Assembly: GCA_934675625.1 (NCBI GenBank)
Contig: CAKURH010000008.1
Location: forward strand, 1-55,406
Length of the DNA stretch: 55,406 nucleotides
Origin: an uncultured Kiritimatiellota bacterium
Lineage (GTDB): Bacteria > Verrucomicrobiota > Kiritimatiellia > RFP12 > UBA1067
Reading direction: 5' to 3'
Within the stretch, counting starts at the first letter, position 1. Each line of letters starts with the position of its first letter. Shown here one piece after another: positions 39,873 through 47,826 of the stretch. Made by a program: the position numbers and the translations under genes. Under the pieces are notes generated by a model. The model was not told the origin of the DNA. It made no database searches and worked only from the letters and a program-made list of their open reading frames with translations.

Positions 39873-42280
39873 TTACCGAATAATGAGCATGAGGGGCGCG
39901 TAGACGTCCAGCACGACGGCATTGCCCTCAACCGACACGCGCGCCCGAAACGGCTTCTGTGGCTTCGGGTCAGCCACGGCGGCGGCCACGACCGCCTCGC
40001 TGCCCGCGCCCAGCGAGCCAAAGGTGAAGAGCGTGTGCCGGCCATATTCCATCCCCGACGCATCGACGACCAGCCTTCCGTCCAGCGTCAGCGCGCCCGA
40101 AACGTCGAGCCGTCCAGCCCAGCGTCCGCCCGTCAGGCGCACGGTGTAGTCGCCCTCGGCCGTCGCCGCGCCCCGGAACGTGCCGTCCGTCCATGTCAGC
40201 GTGCCGCCGCCCGTGAACGCGCCGCCGAAGCCCGATTCGACAGGCTCTGCCAAGGTCAGGGCGCCGCCGCCCAGATCGACCGTCCCCGTGCCCGCGAGTC
40301 CGCCGATCGTCTCACGCGCCTGCCGCAGCGCGAGCCGTCCGTATTCGCCGACGGACACCACCGCCGTGTTGTCCAGCGTATCCGTATCCATCACATCTGT
40401 CGCTTCAGCGTTCCCGACGGTCAGCGTGCCGTTGACGGCCAGCGTCGAGCCGCCACCGACGAAACTCGTCGCGTCCACCGTCAGCGCGCCCGTGAAGTCA
40501 GCGGCGTTCGCCACGAAGAGGCGAGAGCCGTTCAGCGAGAGTGCGCCATCGCCCGACAGCGACGCCACCGATTCCAAGTGGTCCGTCAGCGCAAACGAGC
40601 CGGGCGCGTTGACGGCGAGCGCAAAGTCCGCGTTCTGGAACTGCGGCCCCTGCCACGTCTTCACGCCCTCGGACACATTCAGCGGCAGGATGCAGTCCTC
40701 GAAATAGCGTCCGACGGACTCGTACATCTGCATGTAGTAGTTTCGGTTCGAGGGGCTGGCCTCGCCGATCTTCTCGTCCGGCCACGCGCCCGTCACCTGT
40801 TCCCAGACGATTTCGTCGCCGACCCGGCGGCCGACTTCGAGCGTCCAGCCGGACGGACAGGAAGACTTCACGGTGCCGCCCGCCGCCATCTGGTAGCCGT
40901 TGAACGCGACCTCGCGCGTCATGTCGATGACATTCGTCGCCGGATGATTGCCGACGACAAAGTCCGCCGGACGCCAGAACGAATCCATGTCGCCATCGAT
41001 CATCGCCTGTGCGCCGCGGTCGAAACCTTCGTCCTCGGTCGCTTTCGGCCCCGGCAGGCTGTTCGGCGACGAAGCCGTCGTCCCGGCGGGCCAGGCCACC
41101 GGATGACCGCCCATCGTCAGCCGGAACTCCGCGATGCGCAAAAGCCCCATGTACTGCGACGAACCAACCGTGCTGTTCGTGACAACGAGACGCAGGTAAC
41201 GACCGGAAACGGCCGGCGCCGTCTTCCACAACGGACGGTTGAAGTCCGCCGTGCGGGCAGACGAAGCGAACGTCCCGTGGCTGATCGTCAGCGCGCGGTT
41301 CTGGAAGAGCGCGTCGCTCAAGTCGTCGCCCGCGCCCTCTGCCGCGTCGTAGCACATCGCCAAGGCGCCATTCTCGCCATCTCGCGCCACGTAGCGCGGA
41401 CGCTTTCCGCCGCCCTTGGTCATCGTCAGCGTCGCATCCGCCGAAGCCGAATTCGTGACGACGACATCCATCGGCTTCCCGACCGCGTCATGCGCGTAAA
41501 GCGCCTTGATCTTCGTCGCGCCGCCCGCCACGTCCACCCGGCCTTGCTGGATGATGCTGACGTCGCCGATCAGGCTGGACGGAGAGGATACCCCCCCCCC
41601 CCCCCTTGCAGCATCAGGCCGCCCAGGCCAGCCATGTAAATGGTCTGGAAGTAGTCAAAGCCGTTCAGTTCCGAGGCGAGAAGCGCCGCGCCCGAACGCG
41701 CGGCCACGTAATGGTAGGTCGTCTCCGAATCCATCGGCACCTGACCGTCGAACTTGACGATGGACGCCAGCGAATCGCCGAACACCGCCACCTGGCCCTT
41801 CATCCGCGAACAGTTCTTGACGACCACGTTCGTGCCGACGCCCTCCGCATAGAATCGCAGCGGCGAGCCCGTCACCTCCGTCGAGGCCGGAATGACGATC
41901 GCCGTGCCGACCACGTTGCCGAAATAACCGCCGTTGCCGACAAGCGTCGCGCCACCGGCCGCCGCGAAGTCCCTGAAGCGGAAACGCCCGCCGGTCGCCT
42001 TGAGCGTGGAGTCCGCCGTCAGGGCCTCGCCGCCCGTGAACGTCAGATACCCGTCGCCCGTCTTCTCGACCGTGCCCTGCCCCGTGATCGTGCCGGCATA
42101 CTCGGCTTCGACGCCGCGCGCGATGTCGAACTCAAGCGTGCCGCCCGACAGGTTGAAATCCGTCGCAAGCGTATGATCTGAGATCTTGACCGTCGTGCCC
42201 TGCGGAACCTCCACCGGCACGGCAAACACCACGCCTCCCGTCACGACAGACAGAGCGACAAGACAACGTTTGAGCATCAT
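39873..42280 (-). CDS. Secreted strand-repeat/discoidin-like surface protein, phase-variable by poly-G; out of frame as written
   Basis: Two frames belong to one gene. 42280 to 41570 encodes a signal peptide (CLVALSVVTGGVVFA) and beta-strand repeats (GTLEFDIARG, GTVEKTGDGYLTFTGG) and then enters 15 G at 41591-41605. The other frame (to 39873) continues with VSIIQQGRVDVAGGATKIK, a discoidin-like block (YLRLVVTNSTVGSSQYMGLLR; DGDMDSFWRPADF) and more strand repeats (LAGTGTVDLGGGALTLAEP). A tract of 13 or 16 G would join them into about 800 residues; with 15 it stops about 10 codons after the tract. The start has GAGGAG. It is the first gene of the glycan operon. Likely role: surface binding or passenger protein. 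Confidence 0.8.
41591..41605 (-). repeat. Poly-G(15) homopolymer joining two frames of a surface protein gene
   Basis: Fifteen C on the plus strand. The frame upstream and the frame downstream meet only if the count is 1 modulo 3. Both sides carry continuous, compositionally similar protein sequence, so the tract decides ON/OFF. Confidence 0.85.
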
Positions 42281-42343
42281 GGCTTTACTCCTCGTTCATT
42301 ATGGGTTTCGTTTGCAGCGGCACCAAGGCCACAATTCAATGAT

Positions 42344-42352
42344 ATTATATCA
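42344..42352 (-). promoter_or_regulatory. Extended -10 promoter element of the glycan operon
   Basis: TGATATAAT on the minus strand, about 64 nt before the ATG of the phase-variable gene and about 50 nt past the end of the XylR-type regulator gene. It gives the operon a promoter separate from the regulator. Confidence 0.65.
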
Positions 42353-42401
42353 CATCATATCCATCCGAACGAACGAATTCGGAACTCTCTTTTCAAACAA
42401 T

Positions 42402-43586
42402 TCAGGAACCACAGACGGCACGGCGATACGCCGTCAGCGACAGGCCGACGCGGCTCCTGAAGACGCGGCGAAGGTCTTCCAACGAGCGATAGCCGCAGAA
42501 ATCGGGAAGTGCCGACAGGCAGAGCGTCCGTTTCCGCAGGAGGTCCTTGACCCGCTCGATGCGGACATTCTGGATCTCGTCCAGAATTGACATGCCGGTG
42601 ATTTCGCGGAACCGTCGGTCCGCATAGCGACGGCTGCAGCCCATCTGCTGGGCGACCGCTGACGCCCGCACGCCCTCGCAGGCGTGACGGCGGATGTATT
42701 CCAGAAGCTGCGCCACGCGCGCATCGCGCTTCTTCAAGACGCGCGTGGACGCCCGCCGCACCAGCCGACAGCCCTCGTACGAAATCTGCGACGGACGTTT
42801 CCGGGGGCTGGAGAGCCGTTCGTCCAAAAGGCGGGCGGCGGCAACGCCCAGCCCAATGAGATCGATTCCGATGCTTGACAAGGTGACGGCGGCGTTCTCG
42901 CAGATATTCTCGTTGTTGTCGACGCCGATCACGGCCACGTCCGACGGCACGGACAGGCCGAGACGGGTACAGGCCGAAACGGCAAGGCTCGCCATGTGGT
43001 CGTTCACCGCGAACACGCCGCAGGGCTTCGGCAGCCGCGCGAGCCAGTCGGCGATCGTCCGGCTGCACCCGACGACATCGCCGCCGTCCAACGTTCCGTC
43101 AAACAGGTGAATCGTCCTCCCGTTGGCGCGGACGACGCGCGCGAACGCCTCGCCGCGGCGGACGCTCCAGGTCTTCTCGTCCATCCACGGAAGGTACGCA
43201 TAGTCGCCGAAGCCGATCGACAGCAGCTCGCGCGCGGCCACGTGCACGATCGCCTCCGCATCCGTGCTGATCGCATCCGCTTTCGCGGGCGGCTCGGCCG
43301 ACGCGTCGAGAAAGACTGTCGGAATCCGTCCGAACGCCGTCTGGTCAGGCAGGTCACGTCCGCTGCAGTCGACGATGCAGGCATCCGGCTTCCAGTACGA
43401 GACGAGATCCCGAATCTCCTCCGGGGTGGCCTGGCTCTCATATCCCGGACGAGCCTCCGGCGCATCCTTCGCGACCACCTGCAGCCGCCACCCGGCCTTT
43501 CGGGCATAGTCCGAGAGTCCGTCCAGGATCTGCCGCCGTATCGGACAGAACCCGCGCTGGAAAACGAGAACAACCTGAGTCTTCAT
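42402..43586 (-). CDS. XylR-type transcriptional regulator (LacI-like sensor plus AraC HTH), glycan operon
   Basis: A 394-residue paralogue of the regulator at 15490. The sensor part shows VVLVFQRGFCPIRRQILDGL, GVFAVNDHMASLAV and DVAVIGVDNNENICENAAVTLSSI. The AraC part shows VAQLLEYIRRHACEGVRAS, QQMGCSRRYADRRFREITG and the C-terminal YRSLEDLRRVFRSRVG. It probably senses a sugar released by the glycosidases and activates the operon that follows. ATG 43586 is chosen: TGC-TATAAT (hexamer 43593-43598) lies only 6 nt upstream, implying a leaderless transcript, and the longer frame upstream is REP sequence. Confidence 0.88.
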   Translation of the reverse strand: MKTQVVLVFQRGFCPIRRQILDGLSDYARKAGWRLQVVAKDAPEARPGYESQATPEEIRDLVSYWKPDACIVDCSGRDLPDQTAFGRIPTVFLDASAEPPAKADAISTDAEAIVHVAARELLSIGFGDYAYLPWMDEKTWSVRRGEAFARVVRANGRTIHLFDGTLDGGDVVGCSRTIADWLARLPKPCGVFAVNDHMASLAVSACTRLGLSVPSDVAVIGVDNNENICENAAVTLSSIGIDLIGLGVAAARLLDERLSSPRKRPSQISYEGCRLVRRASTRVLKKRDARVAQLLEYIRRHACEGVRASAVAQQMGCSRRYADRRFREITGMSILDEIQNVRIERVKDLLRKRTLCLSALPDFCGYRSLEDLRRVFRSRVGLSLTAYRRAVCGS

Positions 43587-44017
43587 GCGACTATTATAGC
43601 AAAAACCTCCCCGCCCCATCCTCCCCCTGGGGACAGACCCCACAAATAATCCCTGGGGACAGACCCCGCCGCGAGATCAGCTCATGGGGACAGGCCCCGT
43701 CGCAAGATCGGCCAATCCGACACAGCCGTGCGACATCGCTCCGGCCCCTCTCATGCCATACGTTCAGGGTTTCATGGAGACAGAGGCTCGCGAGGGCTGG
43801 TTACGATGGGCTTTTGCCGTCTGCCTCCCGGCTTTCCGAGTACCGACGGAGCCCTTTGCGCCGCCATTGAAGCCTTTTACCATCCCTTGGGGACAGACCC
43901 CGCCAAAAACGACAATGCACACACGCCCAAGCGTTCACCTGATTCCATCAGTGGCGCCGCCCTCACGCCACCGGCCCACGCCGCCCCTCCCCGCCGCCCT
44001 CACGCCGCCGGTTCTCG
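43587..44017. repeat. Intergenic region with four REP palindromes (left side of RAYT)
   Basis: A 431-nt gap without a convincing gene. It carries GGGGACAG-N-CCCC words at about 43629-43641, 43656-43667, 43686-43698 and 43890-43902, all in the same orientation. Between the third and fourth copies lies a 39-codon minus-strand frame (43764-43883) of unknown status. The promoter of the XylR-type gene lies at its left end. Confidence 0.82.
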
Positions 44018-44920
44018 TCAGGCGACCTTGCTCCCCGACAGCCCCTCCCTCTCCGCGAACTTTGCCAGCCGCCAGCCGTGCGTCGAGTAGCCGATCTCGC
44101 CCACCGGGTGCGCCCCAACGCCACGCGACCGGAACCGCGGCCCAAGCGCCGCCGCCGTCCGCAGCACGAACCCCGCGCTCCCGAACACCTTCCCGGCCCC
44201 GATCTGAGCCACCCGCCGCAGCCACCACCCTGCGGGGACAGGCCCCGCAACGCCATCCTCCCCGGGAACTCCACGCTCGCCGCCAGCACAAGACCCGCCG
44301 GGGCCTGTCCCCACGGAGGACGGCACGTCGTCCTCGCACCAGCACCAGGGGTAGTCCTTCGCCTGCGTGACGAGGCCCGCCCGGACGGGGTTGTAGACGA
44401 CGTACCTCTTGCACCGCGCGAGATACGCCCCGTCCTCGACGAGCGTCGACGTGAAGCGCCCCGACCAGACGCTGCCGCAGTGCGGGGTGTCCCGCTTGTA
44501 CGCGCGGTCGAACTCCTCCTTGAACGTCTTCACGAACCCGCTCACGTCGTGCATCCGCACCCGCAGCCGCTCCTGCTCGGCCGCGAGCGCGGCCCCGTCG
44601 CCGGCACGCGCAAGCCGCTCCCAGCGTTTCGCGTACGCGAGCCTCTCCCGCTCGCCCTTCAGCGCGCCCACGCGCCGGAGGAGCTCCTCCGCGCCCACCG
44701 GCGCGTCGGGCTTCACGACCTTCACGACGGCGTGGAAGTGGTTGCCCATCGCCGCGTACGCCTTGAGCTCAACGCCGCTGAACGCCGCCGCCCGACGGAG
44801 CGCGTCGACGAGTGCCGTCTTGACCTTGCCGCCCCCGAAGAGCATCCGCCTGCCGTTCGTCCGCGACATGACGTGGTAGTGCGCGTCGCCGTCGGCCTTG
44901 ATCCTGTTCGTCCTTGCCAT
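44018..44920 (-). CDS. REP-associated tyrosine transposase (RAYT, Y1/IS200-like)
   Basis: A 300-residue Y1-type HUH transposase of the RAYT group: AHYHVMSRTNGRRMLF at the N-terminus, AMGNHFHAVVKV (the HUH metal motif), EFDRAYKRDTPHCGSVWSGRF, and YVVYNPVRAGLV with the candidate Tyr. RAYTs are domesticated single-copy transposases thought to mobilise REP palindromes. Two REP words lie inside its own coding sequence (44233-44247 and 44298-44314), translated as GGSCAGG and VAGPVPAGW in the C-terminal part. ATG 44920 has AAGGAGTGA. The end of the reading frame seems intact. Confidence 0.92.
   Translation of the reverse strand: MARTNRIKADGDAHYHVMSRTNGRRMLFGGGKVKTALVDALRRAAAFSGVELKAYAAMGNHFHAVVKVVKPDAPVGAEELLRRVGALKGERERLAYAKRWERLARAGDGAALAAEQERLRVRMHDVSGFVKTFKEEFDRAYKRDTPHCGSVWSGRFTSTLVEDGAYLARCKRYVVYNPVRAGLVTQAKDYPWCWCEDDVPSSVGTGPGGSCAGGERGVPGEDGVAGPVPAGWWLRRVAQIGAGKVFGSAGFVLRTAAALGPRFRSRGVGAHPVGEIGYSTHGWRLAKFAEREGLSGSKVA
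44233..44314. repeat. Two REP palindromes inside the RAYT coding sequence
   Basis: GGGGACAGGCCCC at 44234-44246 and the opposite orientation GGGGCCTGTCCCC at 44300-44312. They lie after the conserved catalytic blocks. Orientation switches between them, matching the left-hand and right-hand flanking clusters respectively. Confidence 0.85.
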
Positions 44921-45242
44921 GTTCTGTCACTCCTTGACCTGGTGTCCTCCTGCCGCCGGACGGCCCATCCGCCCGGACGGGAGAGAGTATGGCATATTTT
45001 CGCGGAAGAAGCCTTAAGAATACCTTAAGAACTGCCTTAAGATTTCTTAAGGCTGCGGCGCGACCGCCGGGGCCTGTCCCCACATCCGACGGGGCCTGTC
45101 CCCACGGAGGATGCGCAAAACGAGCAGAAACCGACAGATTTAGAACGATTTCGGGCAGAAGGTGGGGTCTGTCCCCAGAAAAGAAGAGGGATATCTTCGC
45201 AATGCGCGGGGCCTGTCCCCAGGTCGGTGTTCCGTATCGGCG
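44921..45242. repeat. Intergenic region with four REP palindromes (right side of RAYT)
   Basis: A 322-nt gap without a gene. REP words GGGG(C/T)CTGTCCCC lie at about 45069-45081, 45091-45103, 45164-45176 and 45208-45220, all in the orientation opposite to the left cluster. Next to the RAYT start there is also a CTTAAG array (45013-45051). Confidence 0.85.
45013..45051. promoter_or_regulatory. Array of four CTTAAG palindromes at near-helical spacing upstream of RAYT
   Basis: CTTAAG hexamers start at 45013, 45024, 45036 and 45046, i.e. spaced 11, 12 and 10 bp, about 95-130 bp upstream of the RAYT ATG. All copies face one side of the helix, which suits cooperative protein binding. No known regulator is assigned. 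Confidence 0.55.
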
Positions 45243-46415
45243 TCAGGGTTCTGGATTGGCGTTCTTCGGCAACAGCGTGGCAAACAGTGCCCCCTGATGC
45301 GTGACGGCATCTGGATAGTCCGTACGGATCTCGTCGAAAAGACGCTGGGCTTCATCGACCCTGCCCGTCTTCGCATACAGCTTCGCCAAATACCAACGCG
45401 CATACGCCGCGACCTGCGCCCCGTCGCCATAACGGCAGTCGCCGAACTGGTCTTTGGCCAGCTTCAGCAGACGCTCGCGCGACGCCGTGTCCCGTTCGCG
45501 CTGCGCCGCGTACATCACGGCACAACCCGTTCGGTTCGCCTTCGGGAACTTCTCCGTCAGCGTTTTCAGGGCCTCATCCGCCGCCTCTGACCGAGACGAG
45601 ACGACGCGATAGAGGCGTTCAATCTCCCGCCGCGCCGCCGGATCGAACTGCTCCGCATCCTTCGCAAAACGCGCGCGCGACGCCTGTCTTGCCGCCTCGA
45701 CGGCCGCTTTCGCCTCGGAATCGAGCTCCTCGACCCAGATGTTGCGGAACTGCACGGCACCGCCTTCCGACTGGAGGGCAATGGCGCCCGTCGGAACGGC
45801 AATTCCCGTCAGGCGGTTGAGCTCGACGCCGTTGACGCGGTTGACGAGCGTACCGCCCTTCAGCTCGATCTCCATTACGTTCCACTCGCCAAAGGGCTTC
45901 TCGACGTCCGCGCCCTTGCGCGGCACCTTGGTGATGCCGGACAGCGGCTGCTTCGGATCGTAGGGCGAACGCGGCTCGAACCCCGCCAGGCGAAAGCCCG
46001 CGAGCCCCAGCACGTCGCCCATCATCCCGCGGCACAGCTGGTTCTCGATGCACGTCGGGATGAACGTTCCCCGCTCGGCCGCGAGGCGCACGAACACGCC
46101 GGAGTTCGGCTTCTCCGTCTCGCGCCACCAGCGGTACTCGACGTGCAGGCGGAAGTCGCCGAAGTCGCTGCGCTTCGTGCGCAGGTAGCCGAACGGCGTC
46201 CCCGTCGTCAGGATCGTGCCGTCCTTGACGAACCACGTCGGCTCGTCGGCCGAATAGCCGCCCGTGACGTCATGATCCGCCACCGACGTCCAGCCAGAAA
46301 GGTCCTTTCCGTTGAACAGTTCGACCTTCTCGGCGCGCGCCGACAGAAACGCGAGCCCGCCCAGGACAACCGCGCAGCAGACGGCGCGCGTGCAAACAAA
46401 ACCACATTTCTTCAT
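45243..46415 (-). CDS. Secreted DUF1080 (3-keto-disaccharide hydrolase-like) protein with helical C-terminus
   Basis: A 390-residue protein with a signal peptide (AVCCAVVLGGLAFLSARA). Residues about 30-215 carry the DUF1080 jelly-roll pattern: VELFNGKDLSGW, YLRTKRSDFGDFRLHVEYRW, PNSGVFVRL, GEWNVMEIELKG, and IALQSEGGAVQFRNIWV. The C-terminal part (about 220-390) is helical with a TPR-like segment (WYLAKLYAKTGRVDEAQRLF). DUF1080 domains occur in laminarinase-like and 3-keto-glycoside hydrolases. The ATG at 46415 overlaps the der stop (ATGA). Confidence 0.87.
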   Translation of the reverse strand: MKKCGFVCTRAVCCAVVLGGLAFLSARAEKVELFNGKDLSGWTSVADHDVTGGYSADEPTWFVKDGTILTTGTPFGYLRTKRSDFGDFRLHVEYRWWRETEKPNSGVFVRLAAERGTFIPTCIENQLCRGMMGDVLGLAGFRLAGFEPRSPYDPKQPLSGITKVPRKGADVEKPFGEWNVMEIELKGGTLVNRVNGVELNRLTGIAVPTGAIALQSEGGAVQFRNIWVEELDSEAKAAVEAARQASRARFAKDAEQFDPAARREIERLYRVVSSRSEAADEALKTLTEKFPKANRTGCAVMYAAQRERDTASRERLLKLAKDQFGDCRYGDGAQVAAYARWYLAKLYAKTGRVDEAQRLFDEIRTDYPDAVTHQGALFATLLPKNANPEP

Positions 46416-47758
46416 GACAGTTCCTTTCTGCTGCGCGCCTTGAGGAAGATGCGCAGGGGCGCGCCCTCCAGCCCAAAGCGGGCGCGGATGTTTTTCTCGA
46501 TGAACGCAAGGTAGGCAGGCGTGACGAGCTTCGGGTCGTTCACGAACAGGCGAATCGTCTGCGGGTTCGTCGCGACCTGCAGGCCGTAGTAGACCTTCAG
46601 CCGCTTGCCCCGGATCATCGGCGCCAGCGTCTTCTTCGTCGCCGTCTCGATGACGCGGTTCAGCATGCCCGTCGGCAGGCGCTCGGACGCGCTCGCGGCG
46701 GCCTTGTCGATCGCGTCCACCGTGCGACGAATGTTGTAGCCCGACTTGTTCGAGCAGAACACGATCGGCGCGAACGAGAGAAACGGCATCATCCGGCGGA
46801 CGGCATCCGCCGCCTTCTTCTCGTCCGTAATGCCCTCCTCGTTCGCGAGATCCCACTTGTTCAGCATGAGGACGCACGCGCGGTTCGCGTCGAGGATCTT
46901 GCCGGCGATGCGCTTGTCCTGCAGCGTCGGGCCCATCACGGGATCCAAGATGAGGATGACGACGTCGGCCTCCTCAATCGCCTGCTCCGAGCGGAACAGC
47001 GAGAAGTTGTCGACGGACGTCTTGGACATCTTCGTGTGCGGCTTCATGCCGGCCGTATCGACAAGCATGTAGTGCCGCGCCTCCGGCCCGGAGCCGATCG
47101 TGAACGGCACCTCGACGGCATCGCGCGTCGTGCCGGCGATCTCCGAGACGATGACGCGCGGCGCGTTCAGGAGTCGGTTGATGTAGCTCGACTTGCCGGC
47201 GTTCGGACGCCCCACGACGGCGACGCGCAGAGGCCGCACGGCCGACTCGTCCGCCACGGCGGGCGGCAGCTTCCCGACGAACGTCTCGATCAGCGTCTCG
47301 ACGCCGCGCCCATGCTCGGCCGACGTCGGGTAGACGGGCAGGCCGAAGCGCGCGAACTCCGCCGCGCGCACATCGTCCGCCGGCACGTCGCACTTGTTCG
47401 CCGCGATGAGGCACGGGACGCCCGACTTGCGGACGCGCGCGATGACCTCCTGGTCGAGCGGCGTGACGCCCGCGCGCGCGTCGACGACGATCACGCAGAC
47501 GGCCGAGTCCTCGACCGCGAGAGCCGCCTGGCTGCGCGTCTCGTCGTCCAGCGGATCCTTCGTGACGCGGCGGTCGAAGGCGATGCCGCCCGTGTCGACG
47601 AGCAGGATCTTCCGGCCGAGAACCTCGACCTCGCGCGTCACGCGGTCGCGCGTCACGCCCGGCTGGTCAAAGACAATCGCGACGCGCTTCTTCGCGATGC
47701 GGTTGAAAAGCGCGCTCTTGCCCGTGTTCGGGCGCCCGACGAGACTGACGACGTTCAT
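46412..47758 (-). CDS. der: Ribosome biogenesis GTPase Der (EngA)
   Basis: A 448-residue tandem GTPase. The first domain has GRPNTGKSALFNRI, VDTGGI and NKCD; the second has GRPNAGKSSYINRL, VDTAGM and NKWD; then comes a KH-like C-terminal domain. Der acts in 50S subunit maturation. The only -10 found (TGGTATAAT, hexamer 47770-47775) lies 11 nt before the ATG and there is no Shine-Dalgarno sequence, so translation may be leaderless. Confidence 0.96.
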   Translation of the reverse strand: MNVVSLVGRPNTGKSALFNRIAKKRVAIVFDQPGVTRDRVTREVEVLGRKILLVDTGGIAFDRRVTKDPLDDETRSQAALAVEDSAVCVIVVDARAGVTPLDQEVIARVRKSGVPCLIAANKCDVPADDVRAAEFARFGLPVYPTSAEHGRGVETLIETFVGKLPPAVADESAVRPLRVAVVGRPNAGKSSYINRLLNAPRVIVSEIAGTTRDAVEVPFTIGSGPEARHYMLVDTAGMKPHTKMSKTSVDNFSLFRSEQAIEEADVVILILDPVMGPTLQDKRIAGKILDANRACVLMLNKWDLANEEGITDEKKAADAVRRMMPFLSFAPIVFCSNKSGYNIRRTVDAIDKAAASASERLPTGMLNRVIETATKKTLAPMIRGKRLKVYYGLQVATNPQTIRLFVNDPKLVTPAYLAFIEKNIRARFGLEGAPLRIFLKARSRKELS

Positions 47759-47826
47759 AATGAGCGCATATTATACCAAAATCGGCCACGATCCTGTCGT
47801 CCGCCGTCCCTTTTGTGGCCAACGAC

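Noticed and set aside
41591..41605. Programmed ribosomal frameshifting as the explanation of the split gene
   Set aside because: A slippery poly-G could allow some slippage, but there is no downstream pseudoknot evident and a long homopolymer is better explained by slipped-strand length variation or read error.
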